From CAZCDS01 sp964497585 (GTDB lineage: Bacteria; Desulfobacterota; Desulfomonilia; Desulfomonilales; Desulfomonilaceae), in assembly GCA_964497585.1 (NCBI GenBank), contig CAZCDS010000027.1, forward strand, positions 1-64,000: 64,000 nucleotides of DNA. The letters run 5' to 3'. Each line of letters begins with the position of its first letter. Position 1 is the first letter of the stretch. Below the pieces are notes generated by a model. That model was not told the origin of the DNA, ran no database searches, and was given only the letters and a program-made list of their open reading frames with translations. Both the position numbers and the translations under genes were made by a program. This document shows positions 1 through 9,048 of the stretch, piece after piece.

Positions 1-160
1 ATACGTCCGGGGAGATCCCTATCACATTCATCATTGGAACGCGAGATGGTATGAAGCCCTGATCGCCCTGCCAAACCTTCAGCCCCCTCTCAATCAAAGC
101 GCTCAAGCCCCTCACATGCGCAAGATCCAAATAGGTCGGGCAACCGGCCAACGCCGTCAT
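1..160 (-). pseudogene. Possible N-terminal scrap of an IS1380-like transposase, cut by left edge
   Basis: Reading leftward from an ATG at 160, with an in-frame TGA at 184-182, the frame stays open to the window edge. It encodes a peptide with ALAGCPTYLDLAH and GLSALIERGLKVWQGDQGF. The pattern of a short Gly-Leu-Pro type start, then a YLDL/GL helix and a QG step resembles the N-terminal region of IS1380-type DDE transposases as I remember them. The continuation after QGF does not follow that pattern, so it may already be decayed or the resemblance may be accidental. No terminal inverted repeat can be seen because the element would lie outside the window. Confidence 0.25.
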
Positions 161-782
161 CCCCCCGTGCGCTTCTCCTCTTCATAGTTGGATTGCAGAA
201 TCCCTTGTGGCATGATCACGTGCACCTCGTGGGTGACAGGTTTTGGTCACAAAAGAATGCTATCCTCCTGAAACCTCAGGGGCAACGAGGTTTTCCACTT
301 TTGTTGATGCGCGATGCGGGGGAACAGCGGCTTATATGAGCGAGTTTTTTTGCTCGGGCAGGCAGTCGGATCTGGGAATCGAGGCGCAAGCGTCACGCAG
401 AGCAGGGATTCTCTGTGTTTGAAAACTCATAAGGCCTTCGAAGTGAAGGCGCATAATACTACTAAATTGAGCCACTCGGGGCAGATATCCCCCCCATCCT
501 CGCGTCAGGTGTCATTCTGTCGGGAACAGGTGCCCCTGGGAGGGAAGTAGGTAGGATGGCCCCGGATTTCCCCACCGCGCCCCTCTCAGCATCCGAGTCG
601 TTCGACTGCCGATCCGATAAGCCCTAACGGAATCGTATCACCTAAACCAGATTTTCCCTGCTTTCATTCGTTCAGGTCGGGATCTTGTCGATAGCGTTCC
701 ATCGACTTCCAACAGAGACATGATACACTCCGCGCGGTCAGGAGGAATCCTCGCGAGCGCCGCGCGTCATGGAGGCAATTGC
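161..782. other. Gene-poor stretch, nothing recognised
   Basis: About 620 bases without a convincing gene. A 78-codon open frame at 314-550 has no good ribosome binding site, mixed composition and no recognisable motif, so it is not called. The Shine-Dalgarno sequence of the next gene (GGAGG at 770-774) lies at its right end. Confidence 0.4.
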
Positions 783-1145
783 ATGTACAAGGTCAGGTTT
801 ATCAATCGAGGCGAAATACGGATGGGATCACCGTACAATCTTGCCGATGCGGTGGTCGAGGGCGATTACGTCCCGGATTTATCGGGATACGAGTTTCAGG
901 ACGTGGCCGCAACCTCTCCGGGAGGAAACGACCTGTACCTCGCTTTTTGGGACCTGCGAGGCAATGCTCCCGCATTTCGGGTTCTCTGGCTCAGTGAGGA
1001 CAAACGGTCTGCCAGGGTTTCCGAGTGGGTACCGGCAGCCTGCAATGCGCTGATCGCCACTCCTGTGAGCGGCACAGTGAGGGCACGCGTGTGGGATGCG
1101 TATGATGGAGAGCGCACGATTGACATCGTCTTTCCGGACGAGTAG
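783..1145 (+). CDS. Small conserved-looking protein of unknown function
   Basis: A 120-residue protein beginning MYKVRFINRGEIRMGSPYNL. The ATG at 783 is preferred over the upstream in-frame ATG at 720 because GGAGG sits at 770-774 and the extra 21 residues look like random coding. The sequence has no signal peptide and no membrane segment. It is rich in beta-type segments and has Trp and Tyr spread through it (FWDLRG, VLWLSED, VSEWVP), consistent with a compact globular fold. I do not recognise the family. It is followed 97 bases later by the MaoC-like gene on the same strand, but with a separate ribosome binding site, so co-transcription is possible and not shown. Confidence 0.6.
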   Translation: MYKVRFINRGEIRMGSPYNLADAVVEGDYVPDLSGYEFQDVAATSPGGNDLYLAFWDLRGNAPAFRVLWLSEDKRSARVSEWVPAACNALIATPVSGTVRARVWDAYDGERTIDIVFPDE

Positions 1146-1242
1146 GGCTGACGGCACATGTGAGCGCGGATGAATGCGAACCTCGTGATAGCGGTGCGCG
1201 TTTCTCAGACAGACAATCTCAGCAAGCAAGGTAAGGAGCATT

Positions 1243-1722
1243 ATGGAAAAGGCCGTTTTCACCGGAAGTATTGAGGACCGGTACTTCGAGGACTACATTC
1301 CCGGCGCGGTGCACGAGTGCGGTAGCATCGCTGTCGAAGAAGATGAGATTCTGTCCTTCGCACGGCGATTTGACCCACAGCCTATTCACGCAGATCCCTA
1401 CGCGGCAAAGCAATCGGCCTTCGGAGGGCTGATCGCAAGTGGATGGCACACTGCGAGCCTCATGATGCGTCTTTACGTGGATCATTACCTGTCTCATGTG
1501 GCCAGTTTGACTTCGCCGGGCGTCGATGAGCTGCGCTGGCTCAAGCCCGTCCGTCCCGGTGATGAGCTCTCGCTGAGGGTGGAGGTCGTTGAGGCCAAGC
1601 GCTCGCGATCGAAGCCCGACAGGGGAATAGTCCGGTCTTACATCGAAGTGCGGAATCAGCGGCACGAGGTGGTCATGACCATGAGGGGAGTGAACCTCCT
1701 GCGATGCCGGGAAACGCCGTGA
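1243..1722 (+). CDS. MaoC-like (R)-hydratase / hotdog-fold dehydratase
   Basis: A 159-residue single hotdog-fold protein of the MaoC dehydratase group. Residues about 38-68 carry the signature FARRFDPQPIHADPYAAK followed by FGGLIASGWHT, with the Asp (FDPQ) and His (PIH) that form the active-site pair of hydratase-2 type enzymes. Known members hydrate trans-2-enoyl thioesters or bind related acyl thioesters; the substrate here cannot be told. AAGGAG stands 7 bases before the ATG, which fixes the start. The length matches the family. No beta-oxidation gene lies beside it, so its pathway is unknown; the right-hand neighbour is a transposase remnant. Confidence 0.88.
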   Translation: MEKAVFTGSIEDRYFEDYIPGAVHECGSIAVEEDEILSFARRFDPQPIHADPYAAKQSAFGGLIASGWHTASLMMRLYVDHYLSHVASLTSPGVDELRWLKPVRPGDELSLRVEVVEAKRSRSKPDRGIVRSYIEVRNQRHEVVMTMRGVNLLRCRETP

Positions 1723-1795
1723 TATGGACTGCAGAGCGCTGACGAAGGCTCATAGCAATGCCCGTTCAAGAAAGTGATTTTCGTCTCGCGATGAG

Positions 1796-2398
1796 GTGCG
1801 AGAAGACTTCAAAAAATCCTCGGATAAGGTAGGCCGGATTCCGGCTGAGCGAGATTCCGAGGAATGTCGCCCAGTGATGAACCTGTTCCTGGGGGAGGTT
1901 GCGCCCGGACTCGAGGACTTCTTCGTCGCCATGCTTGTTGCGCAGGCCGGCTGGCACATGTCCACAAAACGCACGATCCCGGAAAACATAAGGTTGGTGC
2001 CTCAACCCGCGTATAGTCCCGAGCTGAATCCAGCCGAGCATATGTGGGAAGACCTCAGGGAAAACACGATGCCGAACAGGGCATTCACGTCCCTCGATGA
2101 ACTTCAGGACGCAATGTGCGTCCAGCTCAAGCACGTCCGAAACAATCCCGATAACGTGTGGTCCCCGAAGGGCAGAAACAAGGCATACGTCGTGTCCTTA
2201 CCAGGCACGTCTTCTGTCAAGGGCTGTGGCAAAATAAGCCCGTCAATTCCGGCAGCGTCGTCACCCCGGCGAAAGGCGCGATCCAGTCCCGCGGCACGCG
2301 GGATTGAAAACTCGGATTTCGGCGTTCGTCCGAATTATGGTTGTCGCCAAAGCAATATTCAGCCCCCGGCTTTGCCAGGGGTCATCAAGACCTGGTAG
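1796..2398 (+). pseudogene. IS630-family transposase remnant (C-terminal half)
   Basis: The open frame keeps only the last part of an IS630-type DDE transposase. Recognisable blocks are MNLFLGEV followed by AGWHMSTKRTIPENIRL, then PQPAYSPELNPAEHMWEDLR with the terminal catalytic Glu region, and a C-terminal helix around LKHVRNN. The Asp normally found just before the AGWH block appears to be replaced (VAQAGWH), and the N-terminal helix-turn-helix half is missing, so the protein cannot be an active transposase. Homology ends near 2165; the remaining codons are read-through into the intergenic region and overlap the end of the opposing MBL gene. Terminal inverted repeats were not found by eye. 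Confidence 0.75.
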
Positions 2399-3395
2399 TC
2401 CATCTCCCGAGTGAATAGCTCAGTTCGTCCCCCTGCTTCTCTGAAACGACAAGTCCTTCTTCTTCCATCGCTTCCAGGTGCACCCTGACTCCGCAGATCC
2501 TGTGGAAAATCTCAATGCCGCTCATGGAGGGAAAGAGCTGCTTCGCGATCGTAAAGGGGGTCACACCGTTTTCTGACCGGGGAGTTGAAGCGGTTCTTTC
2601 CATGGCACCGAGGATTTCTTCTCGCCGGCGCAGATGAAAGGAGCGCAGGTATTCGATCCGCTTTCCAAGGTCGGAAAAGGGCGATCCATGACCTGGCAAT
2701 ACCTCTTTGACGGGCAGGCTCTCGATCTTCTCCAATGAATCGAGATAACTGTTCAGGATCCGGAAGCGCCTCCCCTGCTCAGCCTCACAAATCCGTGAGG
2801 CGGGATTACAGGTCATCTCCTCCAAAACGGAGTCTCCGGATATCAGGATTCCACACTCACGTTCCAAAAGGCAGATCGATCCCGGACTGTGTCCCGGAGT
2901 GTGGATGACCTCCAACTGGAAATCGTCGAAGGTGAAGGTGTCGCCGTCCTCCATGCCCAATTCCCGTGAAAGAGGGCTGAGCAAACTCCGGAATCGCTTA
3001 CGCAGGATCTCGGCCAGATCACCGCCCACCTCCTCGGGAGCGCCACCTTGCTTCATGAAGTCGCTCACCCAATCCTTCACCGGCCTGAGACTGATGCCCG
3101 GGCGTGCCACGAGTTCGACGCATTCCCACGGATGCACGAATACCTCTGCTCCGCTGATTTCCGCCAATTTGCCTGCCAAACCCAGGTGATCCACATGCCA
3201 GTGAGTGGCTATTATCCTGCGGAGCTCGCGAAGTGTTCCTCCCGCGTCTTCCACAGCTTCGTTAATTTTCTCCAAACAATCTTGATCATTGATGCCCGTG
3301 TCGATCAGGGTGGGAGTTGAGTCCCGTATGAAGTAGCAATTCACCGATTTCACCGGATAGGGTATGGGTATCTGAATCGGGAGTATTTTGCTCAT
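2385..3395 (-). CDS. MBL-fold metallo-hydrolase
   Basis: A 336-residue metallo-beta-lactamase fold protein. The zinc signature HWHVDH lies near residue 65, further ligand regions are HTPGHSPGS near 166 and the late GHG (LPGHGSPF) near 240. This set of conserved metal ligands argues for an active binuclear hydrolase of the glyoxalase II / lactonase-like group; the substrate is not evident. The last 80 residues form a helical C-terminal extension with winged-helix-like character (ICGVRVHLEAMEEEGLV), seen in the LACTB2-like subgroup. GAGG 5 bases before the ATG supports the start. It stands alone on this strand and meets the IS630 remnant tail to tail. Confidence 0.88.
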   Translation of the reverse strand: MSKILPIQIPIPYPVKSVNCYFIRDSTPTLIDTGINDQDCLEKINEAVEDAGGTLRELRRIIATHWHVDHLGLAGKLAEISGAEVFVHPWECVELVARPGISLRPVKDWVSDFMKQGGAPEEVGGDLAEILRKRFRSLLSPLSRELGMEDGDTFTFDDFQLEVIHTPGHSPGSICLLERECGILISGDSVLEEMTCNPASRICEAEQGRRFRILNSYLDSLEKIESLPVKEVLPGHGSPFSDLGKRIEYLRSFHLRRREEILGAMERTASTPRSENGVTPFTIAKQLFPSMSGIEIFHRICGVRVHLEAMEEEGLVVSEKQGDELSYSLGRWTTRS

Positions 3396-4006
3396 ATTGC
3401 CTCACTAAACTGTTGGCCGCAGTAGCGGGACTCGCCTCCGCGCCATCGCTGCGAGCCCGGAAGTTGTACTTGTATGGGAAAGGAATTCCCTTGAGGTTCT
3501 TGAGACGCCGGCCCGGCACAAGGGCACGTGCTCCGGGAGCCTTTCTCGGTTTGCTTTGAAGATACCCCACTTGCTCATGGCACGCCACCGAAAGTTGCGT
3601 ATGCTCCTTTGTAGAAGAGCGCCGCTGGTCCTTTGGCTCGAGGCACATCACGTCGCAAATCAGGTTAAGGAAAGGATGAATGGGCAAGCGGCCCAAGAGC
3701 CCAGCAACGAACAAAAGCCATTGACTCCGCATGGTTCGCCAGGTAGACTAACCTGTGAGAGTGACTCCACGAGCCGATCGGAGTATTCCCCTTGAAGACC
3801 GAATACGGAAGCCGCCTGCGGAAGACTCATCTGCAAGTCCCCCAGCCGGAGACTCCGATCGGGGCGCCTTGTGACTACTGGAACTGCGAGGTGGGAGCGG
3901 CGGTTGATATGAGGAGTCATCGAGAAGACGGGGGGGCACTGAGGCGGCGAAGCCCAGGACAGAGCCGAAAAGTCTACCCAACGTAATCCAGGGGAGAATT
4001 CCGGAC
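3396..4006. other. Intergenic, divergent promoter region, no gene recognised
   Basis: About 610 bases between the leftward MBL gene and the rightward gene at 4007. Several short overlapping frames exist on both strands (for example 3286-3732 and 3748-4014 on the minus strand), but none has a ribosome binding site plus recognisable protein pattern. It must contain the promoters of both flanking genes. Confidence 0.4.
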
Positions 4007-6115
4007 ATGGCCAAGAGGCTGACTGCGAAACAGATCGTTCAAGATATCAAGGCCGGATTGACCGATAAGGAGCTGATTGCGAAGTACAATCTCTCCGATC
4101 AGTTGCTTCCACGCCTCTTCGACAAACTCATCTCAATCAAAGCAATCGCAAAGGAAGATCTCGACGCGCGGACAAAGAGACCTCAGTCCGTGGAGGCCCC
4201 GCTCGACGCGGTTGAACCTCGCCAATTCGCTCCTACACAATTGCTGGAACCTGATGTTCCGTCCGCTTCGGGCCTTGAGCCAGGACCTGAGCCTCTCCAA
4301 TCGCCTCTGACGCCTAAGTCCCATGTCCCACCGGCGCGGCCTGCTCAGCAGCCGGTCACACCAAGGCCTGCTTCCACTTCCCCATCCCCTGAGGCTCCCT
4401 GGCCCGAGGGAGCACCTGCCGGGGGAATGCCGGAGGCCTACTCGCCCTTTGCGGCCATCAGGTACGACGTTATCAAGTTGGCGAGGAAGTACCGGTTCTC
4501 GAGCGAAGACATTCTCTGGCTGAAGGACCGGTACAGCCTCGGGCCCGAAATAGTCCAGGAGTTGCTGCAAACGCCTCGGGAGCTGGATCGTGATGCGCCG
4601 AGCCAACCTGTGATAGCACCCGGTGAGCCGGACGTGCAGGAGAGGCCTCCTGAACGTAGGGCCGCTCCTTCAATGGAAATGACGGGACCTCCTTCGGAAC
4701 GTCCATCTTTTGAGGCACCGGAGCCGGTGGAGCCAACTCCGGACGAGGAGTCCGACGAAATCGAAGTGGAATTCGTTACTGACGAGGAAGACGAGGAGTA
4801 TCCGGCTGCGGAGGCCACTGAGCCAGCCGTCGCGAGGCCTCGACCGAAACCTGGCGAGAAACCGAAGAAAATCGGGGATACCCGATTCGCTGAGCTCCAG
4901 GATGTTCCTTACCCTTCGCAGCGAAGGCCTCGGCGGGGATTCTTCTCGGTAATTTGGTTTCTCGTGAAATTCGTGCTTTTCCTCCTCATCGCGGGTGTGT
5001 TTGCGGCTTCCGTGCTGGCAATCCGCAACGGTATCCAAGTGGGTCTTATTCCCGAATTTCAACAGTTAAAGCCGATCAACCCCGTTCCCGAAGCGAGGAG
5101 ACTGGTCAAAGAGGGTCGGTACTGCGACGCAACGGAATACTTGAAATATTTCCGTGAATACCCGGAGGTCAGGAGGGAGAGAGGAGTCGCCTCCTTTTAC
5201 CAAAGGGCCCAGCAGATCACCAAGGCCTGGTGGTCCAAGGTGCGAGGATCCGTCGACCCATTCTGGAGGGACAAAGGACCCTGCCTCGGCGCTATTGTAA
5301 GCGCCCCCGCGGCGGGTTTCTACACGTCGGCCAAGTTGAGTGACCTGGCTTGGCAGGGGACCGCAGTACGTACGCCGGCAAAGCCAGACAAGTTTTTCGC
5401 CACGCTTGCGGGACTGGGCAAGCTCCTTTCCGGACCGGAGCGCATTGGTTCCGTCCAGGCGGAGCAACTCAAGGGGACGGTATCCCTTCTCGTGGTGGCG
5501 AAACGGTTGAACAAGATCTCCGGCGCTTTGGAGAAAGAGCTCACAGAGGCGTTCAGACTGGCATCGATGGACAAGAACCTCAAACCGTTGGTTCCCGTTA
5601 TGCAGCCTATCTCCAGAATATCGAGAATGTCCGGCCTCAAGACTCGCGACGTAATTGCCGCGGTGGCGCAGTGCAACAAAATCAACGATCTCAGGGGAAT
5701 GGAGACCGTTGCCTCCGTTTACCGCGCGAGGACGGGGAAGGTTCTGGTGCTCGGGGGGCACGCTTCTAGAACGGCTGTGAGCAAGTATGCAAGAGATGCG
5801 CGTCTCCCTGAGGCGATGGACGCCGCGATCCTGTTTGGGGTGCCGGGAACCGCGTTGCTGGAGCGTGTCGGACCGAAGTCGTTTATGAATCAAATTGCTC
5901 TGGCGAACCATCTGGCTCGGATTGCACGCGTCACCGGCCTGGAGCAACCCCTTACGAAGGTCCTGCCTCACATGAAATCGCTTCCGCCGTGGTCTCTGCT
6001 GGTCCTCGCCTGCGTGACCGGTATCATTGTTCTCGTCGGGATACTGAGGCCCATCTTCAGAGCACTGAGCCGAATGCAGAAACGTAGACTGAAAGCTGCG
6101 GGGGCCGACTCTTAG
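4007..6115 (+). CDS. Large two-TM protein with the shared N-terminal module
   Basis: A 702-residue protein of unknown function. Residues 1-52 form a helical module (core DIKAGLTDKELIAKYNLS) that recurs in three other proteins of this window. A long Pro/Glu-rich linker follows; inside it, about residues 149-195, is a second helical block (LARKYRFSSEDILWLKDRYS) that could be a further helix-turn-helix-like unit. An acidic stretch near 245-270 precedes a membrane segment at about 313-340 and a second at about 661-684, so roughly 320 residues lie between the two, probably in the periplasm, with both ends cytoplasmic. GGGGAGA 9 bases upstream supports the ATG. It is convergent with 6192-7367, which carries the same module; the pair may be related by duplication. 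A sensory or scaffold role is a guess. Confidence 0.75.
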   Translation: MAKRLTAKQIVQDIKAGLTDKELIAKYNLSDQLLPRLFDKLISIKAIAKEDLDARTKRPQSVEAPLDAVEPRQFAPTQLLEPDVPSASGLEPGPEPLQSPLTPKSHVPPARPAQQPVTPRPASTSPSPEAPWPEGAPAGGMPEAYSPFAAIRYDVIKLARKYRFSSEDILWLKDRYSLGPEIVQELLQTPRELDRDAPSQPVIAPGEPDVQERPPERRAAPSMEMTGPPSERPSFEAPEPVEPTPDEESDEIEVEFVTDEEDEEYPAAEATEPAVARPRPKPGEKPKKIGDTRFAELQDVPYPSQRRPRRGFFSVIWFLVKFVLFLLIAGVFAASVLAIRNGIQVGLIPEFQQLKPINPVPEARRLVKEGRYCDATEYLKYFREYPEVRRERGVASFYQRAQQITKAWWSKVRGSVDPFWRDKGPCLGAIVSAPAAGFYTSAKLSDLAWQGTAVRTPAKPDKFFATLAGLGKLLSGPERIGSVQAEQLKGTVSLLVVAKRLNKISGALEKELTEAFRLASMDKNLKPLVPVMQPISRISRMSGLKTRDVIAAVAQCNKINDLRGMETVASVYRARTGKVLVLGGHASRTAVSKYARDARLPEAMDAAILFGVPGTALLERVGPKSFMNQIALANHLARIARVTGLEQPLTKVLPHMKSLPPWSLLVLACVTGIIVLVGILRPIFRALSRMQKRRLKAAGADS

Positions 6116-6191
6116 ACCCTTGATGATCTTTCCAGAAAAGGACGTCTCCCCTGTAAACCAAGCCGAACATACAACGCAACAGGATGCCGAT

Positions 6192-7367
6192 CTACCGTTC
6201 AATGCGCATCCAACGGCCGCTGGGCGCTATGGAAAGCAACTTGAGTTCCGTTCCGTTTATGGAGAGGCTTTGGCCGGGTTTGATCTTCTCGTGGGCAGAG
6301 GCCCTGCCGTCCTTGTCGATATCAATGACCGCGGGGTCATTTGAATAGTCGCCGTCCGCATTCGCGTCAAAAAGAACCGATGTGTACTTCTCACCGTTGA
6401 CATCAAGGTGCCCGCTCCAGTGACATTGCGGATAGAATCGGATACCACCCATACCACTGAGAAACATCCATATTCTGTACGGGATCCCGGTCTTTTCCTG
6501 CTTGTAGGGCAGGTAGAGGGTATAGTGATTGGGAACAATATTCGGTCCTTCTCCGGCGAAGGGGCCGGGATCGTCCGACAGATCCCCGTTGCGATTCGCG
6601 TCAAGGTAGATTCGCGGAGGGTGGGATACCTCGCTGATAACCAGAAACGTCTGACCGGCTATGGTAAATTCGTCATAGTAGCGTTTGGCTCCTGTTTGAG
6701 GCGGCATCTTTTTGAATCCCTGGTTCGGACTCGGTGTTTCAAACAGATGGAGAGCAAACCCCTGAGATACCGAGAGTCCCATCGGAAATCCTTTCGGAGA
6801 ATATTGCAATTCCATCAATTCCCCGCGGTCGGTCCCGGCCTCTTTTTTGGCTGTCATGGTCGAGTGGGGTCGAGTATCGAGGCTGGTGATTCGCGGTTCT
6901 TCGGTCCCGTGTTTGGGCCAAAACAGCCAGCCTGCCCACGCGAGGGCGATGAGGACTATTCCCAAAACCAAGCCTATCAGGAGTCTGCTGCTACGAGGGT
7001 TTGTTTCCGGGTCGGGTGCGTCGTGGAATCCTTCAGCCCGGCGTCGTCCTTGGAATTTCGCGACAACCACACCGCACACGGGGCATTCGGCTAGCTCTGC
7101 CGGCTGGGTCGCATGGCACGCGGGGCACCTCCAAGGGACGGCTTTCGCCTCCTTTTCGGGTATTTCGGCTTCGCCGGTCCCAGAGGTCGTCCGATTACGC
7201 CTTTCCGATTGGGTCAGAACCCCTGCTGCCACGAGTTTACGGTAAACCGATTCCAATGCTGCGTCAGAGAGGCCGTACGTGCGTTTCAGGTCGGAATCAT
7301 TCATGCCCGAACGGATATCGGAAAGGATTTGCCGGGCGCTGATTTTTCGTTTCTCACGCGTCGTCAC
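6192..7367 (-). CDS. Shared N-terminal module + zinc ribbon + TM + Asp-rich calcium-type motifs
   Basis: A 391-residue protein with four parts. Residues 8-55 are the shared helical module (DIRSGMNDSDLKRTYGLS). Residues 79-105 are a zinc ribbon (C81, C84, C95, C98). A membrane segment spans about 128-150. The rest, probably periplasmic, has three Asp-rich loops of the EF-hand/dockerin type: DANRNGDLSDD at 256, DANADGDYSND at 334 and DIDKDGRASAHE at 349. Such loops usually bind calcium. The GTG start has GAGG 8 bases upstream. Cytoplasmic helix-turn-helix-like and zinc parts joined through the membrane to a calcium-binding-type ectodomain suggest a one-piece transmembrane sensor; that role is inferred only. 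Confidence 0.75.
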   Translation of the reverse strand: MTTREKRKISARQILSDIRSGMNDSDLKRTYGLSDAALESVYRKLVAAGVLTQSERRNRTTSGTGEAEIPEKEAKAVPWRCPACHATQPAELAECPVCGVVVAKFQGRRRAEGFHDAPDPETNPRSSRLLIGLVLGIVLIALAWAGWLFWPKHGTEEPRITSLDTRPHSTMTAKKEAGTDRGELMELQYSPKGFPMGLSVSQGFALHLFETPSPNQGFKKMPPQTGAKRYYDEFTIAGQTFLVISEVSHPPRIYLDANRNGDLSDDPGPFAGEGPNIVPNHYTLYLPYKQEKTGIPYRIWMFLSGMGGIRFYPQCHWSGHLDVNGEKYTSVLFDANADGDYSNDPAVIDIDKDGRASAHEKIKPGQSLSINGTELKLLSIAPSGRWMRIER

Positions 7368-8341
7368 GAGGCAATCCTCGGGCTGAATAATGCATCCACA
7401 TCCCTATTCTGAGTCTTCTGATGGCCCATTGATGTCCGAATTTCGCGCATACCCAATGGAGACGCCCAATTCGGCTAAAACACCCGCTGACAACCGGGAC
7501 AGACAAGACCCCCTTTATGCATCCCGGTTGTTTGTATCGGAAAGAATACTTCACGCGCGTTTTGCGGTCAACTGCGGCCATGTCACAGGGGATGAACGTT
7601 TGCCGTGACTGTCGCAACGGAATTGACACCGTTGATTGACTTGGCCATGGTGCGCCGGATGTTGGCGCTCAAACACCCGCCGAGGGCTTGATGTTTTAGC
7701 GGAGCGGTCATGGGCACGGAGCCGCCCTCTCTCGTCGGGAGCCCCAGGCCAATCCACGGGCAGAAGAAACGAGCTCATGAGCATGGGAAACTCGTTCACT
7801 GAAGGACCTGCAACAGGTTTTCGGGTTAGGGGAGGGACAATGGATGCAAAAGTCGGAAAATTGGTGAAGCTGATACCCATGAATTGGTCAAACGCGTCAC
7901 AGCGGACTACAAGACCGTCCTAGTGAGTCAAATATAGTAATCGGCCCTGAGTGCTGAGCGAAAACAGCACACGGTTGAGGGGGGCTGCTCTTTGGTAGCG
8001 CCGTAGCATGGAGACTATTGCAGAACGTGGAATAGGCTGGGAATCGTGCCAGGTAACAGTTCGTTTTCGGCGTGACCAGCCCACAAGATCACTGAGTGAA
8101 CCCAGGGAGCTGTCCTCCGTCCACGTGCATAGCACCCCATCTCCGCTCCTGGCAGAGGCCCGGAGGTGCCACTGACCTGGAAACCACGTGAGTGTCTTTG
8201 TTCAAGCGCGGCCTAGCCATTCCCGCTCTTGGTCATTGCGACGACCGGAAAGTAGCATGATTCCATCCCCGCTGGGAGTTTCGATACACGCTCCATTCTA
8301 AGCCCGCACCGCAAAGCACAGGTCCTTTTGCACGGATTTCA
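7368..8341. other. Long intergenic region, no gene recognised
   Basis: Almost 1 kb in which no frame on either strand gives a recognisable product. Short frames at 7390-7608, 7636-7923 and 7920-8135 lack ribosome binding sites and family patterns. Since it ends in a truncated DUF362 gene, the stretch may be the scar of deletions. Confidence 0.4.
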
Positions 8342-8875
8342 ATTCAGGAAACTACATATACCAACTTCACCGGCAAGGGGAGTTCCTATCACGGTCAAGG
8401 AAGCGCGGATCTTGGGGAAGCGTTGCTCCTTCCTCAGATCAAGGGCAAGACTAAATTTATCGTTGTGGACCCTCTGCGTCCATACTTCGGCCCGGGGCCC
8501 CAGCTAAATCCGCTCCACCGCTGGGACTACGAGGGTATTCTCCTGGGAACCGATCCTGTTGTCATTGACACAGTGTGCCTGCACTTGCGTCAGAAAAGGC
8601 GAAATCTCTTCAAAAAGGAAAGGTGGCCCCTAAGTCCGCCTCCGATAAGCATTCCCATGGAGGACACCACGTATCACCTCGGAGCCAGCCACCCGTCGGA
8701 GATAAGGCTGATCCGCCTCGTTGAGAAGAAGATCGTCTCATATGAAGCGGCGGACTCACGACCGGCGATTTGTCCCAATGGCAGGCCTCGTCGCCCCCGG
8801 CGATGCCTCCGCGAGAGCGATACTGGGCTGCTCCGGCAATCGTTTGCGAGAAATACGGGCTTTCACGAAAGGTGA
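8342..8875 (+). pseudogene. DUF362-family protein, C-terminal remnant
   Basis: The open frame begins without a plausible start and carries the C-terminal part of a DUF362 protein: YTNFTGKGSSYHG, then KTKFIVVDPLRPYFGPGP, and GTDPVVIDTVCLHL, followed by SPPPISIP. These blocks match the layout of DUF362 proteins (often fused to ferredoxin domains in anaerobes), in which an HG-containing loop, a VVDALRP-like strand and a TDPVALD-like helix start occur in this order. The N-terminal half cannot be found in any frame upstream, so the gene is truncated. Homology fades after about 8740; the last 40 codons are Arg-rich and look non-coding. An ATG at 8423 exists but would start inside the domain. Confidence 0.6.
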
Positions 8876-9048
8876 ACAGTCAAGGAAAATCCATGCGTGC
8901 CGATTATCTTCGCTCTCATGGCTTCCATCCCCCTGTTTTGACTTAATCTATCGGTTCGAGTAACATAAATGAGAGAACAGGATACGGTGTCCGTACAATT
9001 GTCGTCGGTCCCCGCTGGAGGAGTCAAATCAGTTCGCCGGAGAGCGCC

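Noticed and set aside
314..550. 78-codon frame near the left edge
   Set aside because: No ribosome binding site, no motif, unusual composition.
5066..6202. 378-codon minus-strand frame
   Set aside because: Antisense to the end of the 702-residue protein; composition is Arg/Ser-rich as expected for a shadow.
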